DNA of 64,000 nt, from positions 32,501,504-32,565,503 of the forward strand of contig CM067541.1 in assembly GCA_034509755.1 (NCBI GenBank), read 5' to 3'. Below are positions 33,564 to 43,892 of this stretch, piece by piece. The position numbers were made by a program, and so were the translations under genes. Every line of letters begins with the position of its first letter. The first letter of the stretch is position 1. This DNA comes from Anisodus tanguticus (Eukaryota > Streptophyta > Magnoliopsida > Solanales > Solanaceae). The notes beneath the pieces were generated by a model. That model was not told where the DNA came from. It did no database searches and worked only from the letters and a program-made list of their open reading frames with translations.

Positions 33564-35052
33564 TGTTGGAAATTAGCCTTTGGCGGGGAGATGCGTCCAC
33601 CCATCTTTGATGAATTAAACACTAGTGTTTCGCATGTAGGAGACCTTGTCTCTTCGCACATGCATGATCTACGAAGTGAGTAGATGACCGTAGGGCCAAG
33701 AATCGTCTAATTTCGTTGAGAAATGAAAGAGATATTGGTCCACGAAGTAAGGTGTTTGAGACATGGAAATGTGGTGTGGGACAAATCTACCACATCGGTG
33801 GGAATAGGAAGAATTGCTCTCTATATAAGTCTCTAATGTGGTAAAGGGTTTGGATCCCCAAGGGTATCCCATGTGTTTAAAGGAGGAAGTCCTAGATGTG
33901 CTTGGGTTCAAGGCTAAGCCCACACGCGCGCGCCGCCGCCCGCCCGTCCGGTCCGGTCCGGTCCGGTCTCGGGTCGTGGGTCGGGGTCGTGGGTCGGGGT
34001 CGTGGGTCGGGGTCGTGGGTCGTGGGTCGTGGGTCGTGGGTCGTGGGTCGTGGGTCGTGGGTCGTGGGTCGTGGGTCGTGGGTCGTGGGTCGTGGGTCGT
34101 GGGTCGTTTCGTATGGGTCGTGGGTCGGGCCTGAAGTTTCATATGTACGTTTGGACCGAAATTCTTTTATATGTAGGTTTGGTCCTGAAGTTTCAATATT
34201 TACGCTGGTCCCCGGAGACTTTTTCTGTAAATATTGGACTCGCATTTTGGAGCATTAACCACCATTATTTGGCTGATTAATTCCTCCATTAACGCCCCAT
34301 TACTTGGGCGGTGAGTAGCCTCTTTCAATGGCCTTAATAGCCATTACTTGGCTGTTTTAATGGCCTCCTTTAAGGGCCATTACAGCCTTGTTTGTGGCTG
34401 TTGGACAGCCCCTCCTCTTGCTATATATTGAGCTTCATTTGGCTGAAAAACGAAAGCAAAAACAGGCAAGAAACGAGCGACTAAACGAGCTGAAAATCGG
34501 ACAAAAACAGTGAAAAACGCACTTTCTTGACGAAAATCGACAAAAACGGTGAGTAAACTCCCCTCATATACACAAGATATACACTACGAGACACACTATA
34601 TACACAGAGACAAAAGAGAAGAGTAAAGAGAAACTCTTCCTTCCTATTCCATATCTTCAGCAAGTCGAGTCATATTTGTTTTCTTCGACAGGCTCAACCT
34701 ATTGGCTTTGTAGTGTTGAGATTAAAGTGTTGTTTTATCTTGGGAGACTATTGCCCGCTAACGTAAAAGCATATATACGGGGCAATCTTGTCTTAAGGAT
34801 AAGGGCTATCCTCGACTCAACACACAACGTTGTAACCTTCCGAATTAGTTGTTTCTTGATTTCAGGATATCAAGATTCAAGACACAACATACGTGCGGCA
34901 GTTCTCAAAGTTGGCTTTGCAAGGTGATCAAGATTCAAGACACAACGCACTTGCGGCAGTTTTGAAGTTTGACCATTTATTTATCCTTTCGAACATTTGT
35001 AATAGTTATTTACATCCCGTACTGCTTTATAAAGTACGATAGAGTACCAACA
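33564..35052 (+). repeat. Copy 1, 5' LTR
   Basis: The 1489-bp LTR has a TATA candidate (GCTATATATTGAGC, about 34420), a large GTCGTGG-type repeat at 33964-34128, and a CTTGGGAGACTATTGC block shared with all family LTRs. Compared with its partner at 39004-40463, differences cluster at CAG and CTG triplets. Confidence 0.88.
33964..34128. repeat. Heptamer satellite (GGGTCGT)n
   Basis: About 20 units of GGGTCGT and variant GGGTCGG, preceded by GGTCC repeats (33940-33966). The same position in the partner LTR (39415-39470) holds only about 7 units, and in the LTRs of copy 2 none (first) or about 5 diverged units (46335-46400). Frames on both strands translate this into repetitive Arg/Pro/Thr/His or Gly/Ser/Trp/Val sequence and are not genes. 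Confidence 0.9.
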
Positions 35053-35095
35053 ACTTAAGACAAGATCGTATTGTAATACTATTAGTGTTCGAAAG

Positions 35096-35392
35096 ATGTC
35101 GGTCAAAAGTTGTGTGACCAAATCTGGATATGGCAATGGTTTTCTGGTAGAAGAGAGTGATGATGATGAACGTGTTCATGGTGTCACCGCTACCAAGACT
35201 GGTGGGAACAAGCGCTCTCGAGAGCCTGAGGATGTCAACTGGGATAAGAGGAGAAGACTGAAGATGTACTTCTATCTTGCAGCAGAAGGCCTGTATCTAT
35301 CCCAGACAAAAGATCCGAAGAATGGTGAGAAGGAAATGGACACTCAGTCTGATGTAGTGACTGAAGTGAGCCAGAATTCGAAATTGAGATAA
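35096..35392 (+). pseudogene. Copy 1 gag-like ORF (98 codons)
   Basis: Starts MSVKSCVTKSGYGNGF, 44 bases after the LTR. An acidic patch (EESDDDE) is followed by two basic clusters (NKRSREPED and WDKRRRLK, about residues 42-60) that resemble a bipartite nuclear-localisation signal. KMYFYLAAEGLYLSQTKDP then matches the beginning of plant copia gag in spacing and hydrophobic pattern. The frame stops soon after, so it would be a truncated Gag. The equivalent in copy 2 (42083-42328) shares the start and the clusters. Confidence 0.55.
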
Positions 35393-36500
35393 GTAGTTTT
35401 TCTTACTTGTCAAGAATAAAGATTAAATTATGTCTGATTAAAAATGGATTAAAGTAAGGAGGAATATGAAAATAATTTATATTCCTTACGCTTTAACAAA
35501 TCAGAAGTTTAATCTCATCTTCCTTTCCGTTTAAAGATTGGATTTTGTAAACGACTTAAAAAGATCCGTTCTTTTAAGTGTAGTGATTAAAAGTGTGTAA
35601 AGTAGGTTCGCACATACGATGGAGAAAGATCCACTAACGTGCGAAAATCCGTTACCACTCTTAAGTAAGCGCCAAGAATTATCTGGGCACCAATCTTAAC
35701 GGAAGGAGTCTAAAAGTTAAAGATGTAGAACCCGTCATACTATTTGGCGAAGATCCTTCATAGGATGATATTGGACACTCGATCATACAAAGCCTCCGGG
35801 CGACCGGGAGTGGGCCAAAATTCTTTTGATATGATGATATTGGACACTCGGTCATATAAAGCCTCCGGCGGCCGGAGTGGGGCCGAATTCATTTCATAGG
35901 AAAAGTAAAGGACACCTAGTGTGGTGGGCCGAGTTTCCGGTCTTAAATGATCCGAAGGCCTAAAGAAAGGCGAAAAGAAATTGGACACTCGGTCCGCCAA
36001 AGCAACCGGAGTGGGCCGAGCATCCGCATCTCATATGATCCGGTTACGCCCAAACCACGGGCAAGAGGTTGTTCATGTGAAGCAACGCCACCTCTAAAAT
36101 TCAAAGGGGCTGGAGAGGTTGTCCTCAATAGGACTTCAAGGAATGGATCACTCTAAAAAGAGGTGATACATGTTCCCTAACTTGGTTTAAGGGACGCTAT
36201 TGGTCAAGCTAGTTTGAGACTAGTCCAATAGGTCTATAATAACTAAGAATGGTACAAAGACGTCGTAGCCAAATGAATGATATATTTGTAATCCGTGCAT
36301 CTATACCATCATAGATTAAGACACGTTAAATAGCAAGTCATTCAAAAGCTAACGATGTTGAGATTGTTGCCTTCGTCGACATAAACCCTCAAAATAAATG
36401 TGAGGTAGATGAAGAGGCAAAATCACCTTTCCAAATTCCGTCAAGGGAATAGCGAAAGAAGCACCGCTCCTCTAGAACTTAGTCACACCTAATTGGGTGA
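35393..36500 (+). other. Copy 1 interior, non-coding
   Basis: No frame survives between the gag-like ORF and the integrase-like block. A GATGATATTGGACACTC motif recurs near 35764 and 35835, and a GGACACTCGGTC variant near 35981, giving about 70-bp imperfect repeats. The same layout occurs in copy 2 (42700, 42770, 42917). Confidence 0.55.
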
Positions 36501-36519
36501 TTTGAAGTTTATACAAAAT

Positions 36520-36925
36520 AGGGGGGAGACAAGTACGTTGTGATCTTCATTGATGATGGTACAACGTATGGAATCCTTTGTTTGTTGAAAAGCAAAGATG
36601 AAGTTGTTGAAGCAGATAAGCGCTACAAAGCAGAAGTTGAAAATCAACTAAGCCTACGGATTGAGAAATTCGTAGTGATAGAGGGGGAGAAGGTGAAGCA
36701 TCGTTCATTAAACGAATGTTCATTTCTCACCTCAGTCCAACGGTGTTAGCCAAAGTCGTACGCCCAATTTATGTGGGGTTGCTTGGTAAAAGTTGGAATA
36801 ATGAAACAGGTCAAGTTGTACCTAAGATCGTAGATTGCATATCCACCGGATCCGCAAATAACGATAGTGATGATCGCCTCTTGGCGTCAAAGAATACCGA
36901 ATTCTTTGAAGATCGCTTTCCTTGA
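36520..36925 (+). pseudogene. Copy 1 integrase-like relic
   Basis: MIFIDDGTTYGILCLLKSKDE and KRYKAEVENQLSLRIEKFVV follow the spacing of the copia integrase core, with the first catalytic Asp region altered and the second lost. The next block (36716-36925) holds a decayed version of the integrase C-terminal region, VPKIVDCISTGSANNDSDDRLL. Homologous frames lie at 43480-43892. Confidence 0.6.
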
Positions 36926-39003
36926 AAAAGGAAAAAGGGAGTAATTGCTCAAGGTTAACAAGAACCCGCGAGGGCTCGACCGTCCGGAATCGGACGTTCC
37001 GTATCTACAGACTCGAAAGTTGCTTTGGCTATCCGGAACTTAATATTCCGATCTGCGCAGAACTCGGGGATTCTAGATGTTGAACCGAGAAGGAGCAAAG
37101 AGGGGACAAAGACTTGTTCCATACCTTCTAGCTTGTATGGTTGAGAACGAACCATGGACAATTAATAAATAATTGTCATCTCCAAAGCGCCGCTTTGGAA
37201 AGAAGCTACAAAGAGAGAAATAGACTCTATCATATAGAACCATACTTGCGTAATGGTTGATCTTCCTCCGGAAAAGAACCTTTGGGTTGTAAGATGTGCT
37301 CCCCCGTGAGTAGCTTCACATCCAGGGCCATTGCGCTTGCGTGGCATGAATGTTGAATTAGCCTTCCCAACCGTAGAGTTGAAAGAAGAGAATCGACTTG
37401 GTTTGCCGGATCGTTGGGCTTCTTCCCGAACTTTCATTTTGGTCCCCGAAATGTTTACATTTTGGTCCCGAAAGTTTCGTATAAAACAGAACAATGAATC
37501 GACCACGAAACATTGACTCGAAGTTAGAATGCCAACAAGTTGGAGAATCAACTGTCTAAAAGTAAAAGTCATATTGAAACAAAGTCTCGATATGAAAGAT
37601 ATGGGTATCACAGATGACATCTTTGGAATTGGATTTCTAAGACATCTAACGGATCGGTCGATAGTTGACGGTCTCGTTGAAGCCACCAATGGATATGAAT
37701 CATAGAACTGATTGGAATCATGGTGCACCCATAGACAAGGAGCGATATGCTCGGGTCACGTGTAGTTCAATGTATTGTACACACTACAACCGACCCGGTA
37801 TCGTCTTCCAAAACAGATCGATTGGACTAAGGTTCACCGATGATTTCAATACATGATCAATAGAAAGGCGTTAAGTCGGATATGACGATATCCGAATTAT
37901 TCACTTATCTACGGATTATAGTATTCTGGATGTCCAGCGGTTCGAGAGAACACCGTGATGCAAAGCGGACATCGATATGAAGAACACCAAAGCCACAAGT
38001 AAATGTGTATGGTGGTTCTTGGAAAATCCTCTAAGCAAACTTGCATCGGCCGATTCATGATGGAATCGGGGTTTATCGCTTTATACAAAGCATGAAAGAA
38101 GTTGAGTAACTTCACGACTCTTTAGAGGACGTCCCTTATTGGGAGAAACCCGTGCCTTCAGCAGCTATACATCGTGGCTAGCCGGTCGGCTTCGGGAAGG
38201 ACACGGATGACGGCGTCGGACATATCTTTTAGGATCTGTCGGAGACATAAGACCGTATGGCAGTTGATCATCACGGGTGTCACATCCTTGTTTACTAACT
38301 AAGGGACTACCCGGAGATCAAGTGTTCTGCCTGTCTAGGGGAATGGGCTTAAAACCCAAACAATACGAACCTTTGCGGTGGAAACCCAACCATACTGATT
38401 GGAGATCCCAAGAATGTGGTTCAATGGGAAAACTAAGCGGCAAAAGGTTCAGTTGAGCGCTTCGGTGGAAGCAAGAAGCACTTCGGATGATGATTTCTGT
38501 ACGGAAACATGAATCCAAAGCTGTTCCCGCGATAGACATTAAAGTGCTGCCTGCATGGTGGGTAAAGGTTAAGCTTCCAAAACTTTTTAAAAGATCCTCA
38601 AACGGTTGAGGTTAAAGTTGTGGAACTTTTAATGATTCCTAACACTTGTGAAGTGGGGTATAGCAGGATACCTTGTAGGAGATCACCTATTTAAGTGCGA
38701 GGATGGCCGACTCAAATGAACGCACTTAAGAATCCAAGTGTGTCCATGGCCACAACGGACAGAAACGTAAGAAGGAAAATGAATAAGAAGAGTTATTGTG
38801 TTGATATCGTTGTCTTGGCTTACACTAAACACTGACGGTTCAAGACATCACGTTCACCGCGCAGTAAGTAAGTCCGATGGTATTCAACTAGGGAAGGTTC
38901 AAAGCGTAAGCTACCTCTCCTGATGCAATATCGTTTCGCTGAAAGATTGCTGAAATGTAGGCACCTTGTGCGTGCGCCACAATCTCTCTTTCATAGAGGG
39001 GAT
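36926..39003 (+). pseudogene. Copy 1 RT/RNase H region, unrecognisable except fragments
   Basis: RGMNVELAFPTVELKEEN at about 37335 corresponds to the LDVKTAFLNG-type RT block. LDMKDMGITDDIFGIGFL-like sequence near 37590 corresponds to the MTDLG...FLGI block but lies in another frame. YxDD is not found. Minus-strand frames of this area (37162-37728 and others) are shadows. Much of this frame loss may be technical, given the CWG signature. Confidence 0.5.
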
Positions 39004-40463
39004 TGTTGGAAATTAGCCTTTGGCGGGGAGATGCGTCCACCCATCTTTGATGAATTAAACACTAGTGTTTCGCATGTAGGAGACCTTGTCTCTTCGCACA
39101 TGCATGATCTACGAAGTGAGTAGATGACCGTAGGGCCAAGAATCGTCTAATTTCGTTGAGAAATGAAAGAGATATTGGTCCACGAAGTAAGGTGTTTGAG
39201 ACATGGAAATGTGGTGTGGGACAAATCTACCACATCGGTGGGAATAGGAAGAATTGCTCTCTATATAAGTCTCTAATGTGGTAAAGGGTTTGGATCCCCA
39301 AGGGGTATCCCATGTGTTTAAAGGAGGGAAGACCTAGATGTGCTTGGGTTCAAGGCTAAGCCCACACGCGCGCCGCCGCCGCCGCCCGTCCCGTCCGGTC
39401 CGGTCTCGGGCTCGGGCTCGGGTCACGGGTCGTGGGTCGTGGGTCGTGGGCCGTGGGTCGTGGGCCTTTCGATATTATCTTTTTGGACCGAGAGAACTCG
39501 CCGATGTACGCTTTGATCCCCGAAGTTTCATATGTACAGTTTGGACCGAATTCTTTTATATGTACGCTTGGTCCTCGAAGTTTCAATATTTACAGTTTGG
39601 TCCCCGAAATTTCTGGAGACTTTTTCTCGTAAATATTGGACTGCATTTTGGAGCATTAACCAGCCATTATTTGGCTGATTAATTCCTCCATTAACAGCCC
39701 ATTACTTGGGCAGTGAGTAGCCTCTTTCAATGGCCTTAATAGCCATTACTTGGCTGTTTTAATGGCCTCCTTTAAGTGCCATTACAGCCTTGTTTGTGGC
39801 TGTTGGACAGCCCCTCCTCTTGCTATATATTGAGCTTCATTTGGCTGAAAAACAGAAGCAAAAACAGGCAAGAAACGAGCAGCTAAACAGGCCTGAAAAT
39901 CAGACAAAAACAGTCTGAAAAACTGCACTTTCTTGACTGAAAATCAGACAAAAACAGTGAGTAAACTCCCCTCATATACACAAGATATACACTACAGAGA
40001 CACACTATATACACAGAGACAAAAGAGAAGAGTAAAGAGAAACTCTTCCTTCCTATTCCATATCTTCAGCAAGTCGAGTCATATTTGTTTTCTTCGACAG
40101 GCTCAACCTATTGGCTTTGTAGTGTTGAGATTAAAGTGTTGTTTTATCTTGGGAGACTATTGCCCGCTAACGTAAAAGCATATATACGGGGCAATCTTGT
40201 CTTAAGGATAGAGGGCTATCCTCGACTCAACACACAACGTTGTAACCTTTCAGATTTAATTGTTTCTTGATTTCAGGATATCAAGATTCAAGACACAACA
40301 TACGTGCGGCAGTTCTCAAAGTTGGCTTTGCAAGGTGATCAAGATTCAAGACACAACGCACTTGCGGCAGTTTTGAAGTTTGACCATTTATTTATCCTTT
40401 CGAACATTTGTAATAGTTATTTACATCCCGTACTGCTTTATAAAGTACGATAGAGTACCAACA
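39004..40463 (+). repeat. Copy 1, 3' LTR
   Basis: 1460 bp, TGTTGGAAATTAGCC to AGTACCAACA. Nearly identical to 33564-35052 over long stretches outside the heptamer satellite and the CAG/CTG sites. Confidence 0.88.
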
Positions 40464-40468
40464 CTTTT

Positions 40469-40568
40469 GACTATGAGTCTTTCTGGAATATTACTGATAC
40501 AGCAACATATACCTGCTATTTATTCTTTTCTATTTTAATTTTCCAGGAGTAAAATGACATGGGAAGAA
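40469..40568. other. Spacer between the two tandem copies
   Basis: This stretch between the copies shows no similarity to either LTR. It contains TATTTTAATTTTCCAGGAG, which resembles an intron acceptor. It may be host sequence, but nothing can be assigned. Confidence 0.4.
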
Positions 40569-42039
40569 TGTTGGAAATTTGCCTTTGGCGGGGAGATGCG
40601 TCCACCCATCTTTGATGAATTAAACACTAGTGTTCCGCATGTTGGAGACCTTGTCTCTTCGCACATGCATGATCTACAAAGTGAGTAGATGACCGTAGGG
40701 CCAAGAATCGTCAAATTTCATTGAGAAATGAAAGAGATATTGGTCCACGAAGTAAGGTGTTTAAGGCATGGAAATGTGGTGTGGACAAATCTACCACATC
40801 GGTGGGAATAGGAAGAATTGCTCTCTATATATGTCTCAAATTGGTAAAGGGTTTGGGACCCCAAGGGGTATCCCATGTGTTTAAAAGAGCGAAGACTTAG
40901 ATGTGCTTGGGTTCATGGCTAAGCCCACGTGCGCGCCGCCGCCGCCCGCCCGGTCCATGGCTAAGCCCACACGCGCGCCGCCGCCCGCCCGGTCCGGGGT
41001 GCGGGGACTTTCTGATATTATCTTTCTGGACAGAGAACTCTGCCAAATATACAGTTTGATCCCTGAAGTTTCATATGTACAGTTTGGACCTGAATTCTTT
41101 CATATTTACAGTTTGGTCCTCAGAGTTTCTGAAAAGTTGGTTCTGCCTCCGTTGGAACTATTTTTTGAGGCATTAATCAGTCATTACTTGGCTGATTAAC
41201 TCCTCCATTAACAGCCCATTCTTGGGCAGTTGGGCAGCCTCTTTCAATGGCCATTAACAGCCATTACTTGGCTGTTTTAATGGCCTCCCTTAATGGCCAT
41301 TACAGCCTTGATTTTGGCAGTTGGACAGCCCCTCCTCCATGCTATATATTGAGCTGTTGTTGGCTCAATTCGGGACTGCACAATAGGCTGAAAAATAGAG
41401 AAAAATAGTCAGCAATATAGCATAGAAAACACACAAAAATAGCAGCAAATTTCAGTCACAAAAGAGCATAAAACAGTGGCAAAAAACTGCTCAAAACAGT
41501 GGCGAAAATCAGTGCAATTCGTGACTGAAAAACAGTGACCAAACCCTCACATATATACATGATATACACTACAGAGACACATTATATACACAGAGACAAA
41601 AGAGAAGAGTAAAGAGAAACTCTTCCTTCCTATTCCATATCTTCAGCAAGTCGAGTCATATTTGTTTTCTTTGTCAGGCTCAACCTATTGGCTTTGTAGC
41701 GTTGAGATTAAAGTGTTGTTTTATCTTGAGAGACTATTACCCGCTAACGTAAAAGCATATATACGTGGCAATCTTGTCTTAAGGACAGAGGGCAATTCCT
41801 CGACTCAACACATAACGTTGTAACCATCCAGATTTAGTTGTTTCTTGTTTCAGGATATCAAGATTCAAGACACAACAAGCTTGCGGTAGTTCTCAACATT
41901 GGCCTTGCAAGGTTATCAAGATTCAAGACACAACAAGCTTGCGGCAGTTTTGAAGATTGACCATTTATTTATCCTTTCGAACATTTGTAATAGTTACTTA
42001 CTTCCCGTACTGCTTATAAAGTACAATAGAGTACCAACA
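40569..42039 (+). repeat. Copy 2, 5' LTR
   Basis: TGTTGGAAATTTGCC to AGTACCAACA. A short tandem duplication (CATGGCTAAGCCCACRYGCGCGCCGCCG, 40913-40985) lies where copy 1 has its heptamer repeats. TATA candidate GCTATATATTGAGC near 41340. Confidence 0.85.
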
Positions 42040-42082
42040 ACTTAAGACAAGATTGTATTGTATTACTATTAGTGTTTGATAG

Positions 42083-42328
42083 ATGTCGGTCAAAGGCTGT
42101 GTGACTAAATCTGTATATGGCTGTGGTTTTCTGCTTGAAGACAGTGATGATGATATTGTTGAAGTTCAACATGTTCGTGGTGTCACTGCTCCCGAGAGTG
42201 GTGGGAACAAGCGCTCACGAGAGGCTGAGGATGTCAACTGGGACAAGAGGAGAAGGCTGAAGATGTGGTTCTATCTTGCGTGCGAAGGCCTATATCTGTC
42301 CCAGACAAAGAATCCGAAATTGGGATAA
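42083..42328 (+). pseudogene. Copy 2 gag-like ORF (81 codons)
   Basis: Begins MSVKGCVTKSVYGCGF, 43 bases past the LTR, keeps the acidic patch and both basic clusters, and reads KMWFYLACEGLYLSQTKNP before stopping. Compared with 35096-35392 it has a three-codon insertion near the acidic patch and an earlier stop. Conservation of start and frame between copies is notable given that the rest of the interior is broken. Confidence 0.55.
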
Positions 42329-43460
42329 ATATTTTTCTTACTTGTCAAGAATAAGATTAAATGATTTCTGATTAAAAATGGATTAAAGTAAGGAGGAATA
42401 TAAAAATAATTTATATTCCTTACGCTTTAAAATCAGAAGTTTAATCTCTTCTTCTTTTCCGTTTAAAGATTGGATTTTGTAAACAACTTAAAAAGATCCG
42501 TTCTTTTAAGTGTAATTATTAAAAGTGTGTAAAGTATGTTCGCACATACGATGGAGAAAGATCCACTAACTGTGCGAAAACTGTTACCACTCTTAAGTAA
42601 GCGCCAAGAATTATCTGGGCACCAATCATAACGGAAGAAGTCTAAAAGCTAAAGACGTTGAGCTTGTCACACTATTTGCCAGAAGATCCTTCATAGGATG
42701 ATATTGGACACTCAATCATACAAAGCCTCCGGGTGACTGGAGTGGGCCAAAATTCCTTTGATATGATGATATTGGACACTCAGTCATATAAAGCCTCCGG
42801 GCGACTGGAGTGGGGCCAGAATTCATTTCATAGGAAAAGTAATGGACACCTAGTGTGGTGGGCCAGAGTTTCCAGGTCTTAAATGATCTGAAGGCCTAAA
42901 TAAAGGCAGAAAAGAAATTGGACACTCAGTCTGTCAAAGCAACTAGAGTGGGCCAGAGCATCCAGATCACATATGATCCGATTACGCCCTAACCACGGGC
43001 AAGAGGTTGTTCATGTGAAGCAACGCCACCTCTAAAGTAGAAGGGGTTGGAGAGGTTGTCCTCAATAGGACTTCAGGGAATGGGATCACTCTAAGATGAG
43101 GTGATACATGTCCCAAACTTGGTTTAAGGGACGCTGTTGGTCAAGCTGGTTTGAGACTAGTCCCACAGGTCTCTAATAACTAAGAATGGTACAGTATGTC
43201 TGTAACCAAATGAATGATATATTTGTAATCCGTGCATCTGTGCCATCATAGATTAAGACACGTTAAATAACAAGTCATTCAAAAGCTAACGATGTTGAGA
43301 TTGTTGCCTTCTGTCGACATAAACCCTCAAAATGAATGTGAGGTAGACGAAGAGGCAAAATCACCTTTCCAAATTCCGTCAAGGGAATAGCGAAAGAAGC
43401 ACCGCTCCTCTAGAACTTAGTTACACCTACTTGGGTGATTTGAAGTTTATACAAAATAGA
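42329..43460 (+). other. Copy 2 interior, non-coding
   Basis: Collinear with 35393-36500; the GATGATATTGGACACTC repeats lie near 42700 and 42770, with a GGACACTCAGTC variant near 42920. No open frame of note. Confidence 0.55.
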
Positions 43461-43479
43461 GGGGGGAGACAAGTACGTT

Positions 43480-43892
43480 GTGATCTTCATTGATGATGGT
43501 ACAACGTATGGAATCCTTTGTTTGTTGAAAAGCAAAGATGAAGTTGTTGAAGCGGATAAGCGCTACAAAGCAAAAGTTGAAAATCAACTAAGCCTACGGA
43601 TTGCGAAATTCGTAGTGATAGAGGGGGAGAATTTGAAGCATCGTACATTAAACGAGTGTTCATTTCTCACCTCAATCCAACGGTGTTAGCCAAGCGCAAA
43701 GTCGTACGCCCAAATTATATAGGGTGTCTTGGTAAAAGTTGGAATACTGAAACAGGTCAAGTTGTACCTAAGACTGTAGATTGCATATCAACTGGATTTG
43801 CAAATAATAGTAGTGCTGATCGCCTCTTGGCGTCAAAGAATTCAGATAACTTTCCTTGGAAAAAGGAAAAAGGAGTAATTGCTCAAGGTTAA
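43480..43892 (+). pseudogene. Copy 2 integrase-like relic
   Basis: MIFIDDGTTYGILCLLKSKDE (43480-43689) and, one frame over, VPKTVDCISTGFANNSSADRL (43656-43892). The second block clearly resembles the copia integrase C-terminal 'PKTVDC.FIGYA.NSSAYRFL' region. The frameshift between the blocks is at the same place as in copy 1. Confidence 0.62.

Larger units (their letters stand above)
33564..40463 (+). mobile_element. Tandem copy 1: non-autonomous copia-derived LTR retrotransposon
   Basis: LTRs 33564-35052 and 39004-40463, ends TGTTGG...CCAACA, perfect CTTTT duplication, polypurine tract ATAGAGGGGAT before the second LTR. The 3.95-kb interior holds gag-like, integrase-like and RT-like remnants in copia order but no intact enzyme. 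No standard tRNA-Met site follows the 5' LTR; it starts ACTTAAGACAAGA. Its interior is collinear with copy 2, including the places where frames break. The solo LTR at 17393 is from a related family. Confidence 0.88.

Noticed and set aside
33964..34128. CRISPR-like repeat array
   Set aside because: Repeats are contiguous 7-mers with no spacers, and the context is a plant LTR.
33669..34258. Several overlapping ORFs of 92-157 codons on both strands with repeating Arg-Pro-Thr-Thr-His-Asp or Gly-Ser-Trp-Val units
   Set aside because: They are translations of the GGGTCGT heptamer array, open on both strands because a 7-bp repeat lacks stops; no conservation in the partner LTR.
37162..37728. Minus-strand ORF of 188 codons in tandem copy 1
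   Set aside because: Lies antisense to the RT-like remnants on the plus strand, is broken in copy 2 (44441-44668 only) and has no recognised motif.
40500..40568. Splice acceptor-like TTTTAATTTTCCAGGAG between tandem copies
   Set aside because: A single weak signal with no exon on either side; kept only as a remark on the spacer.
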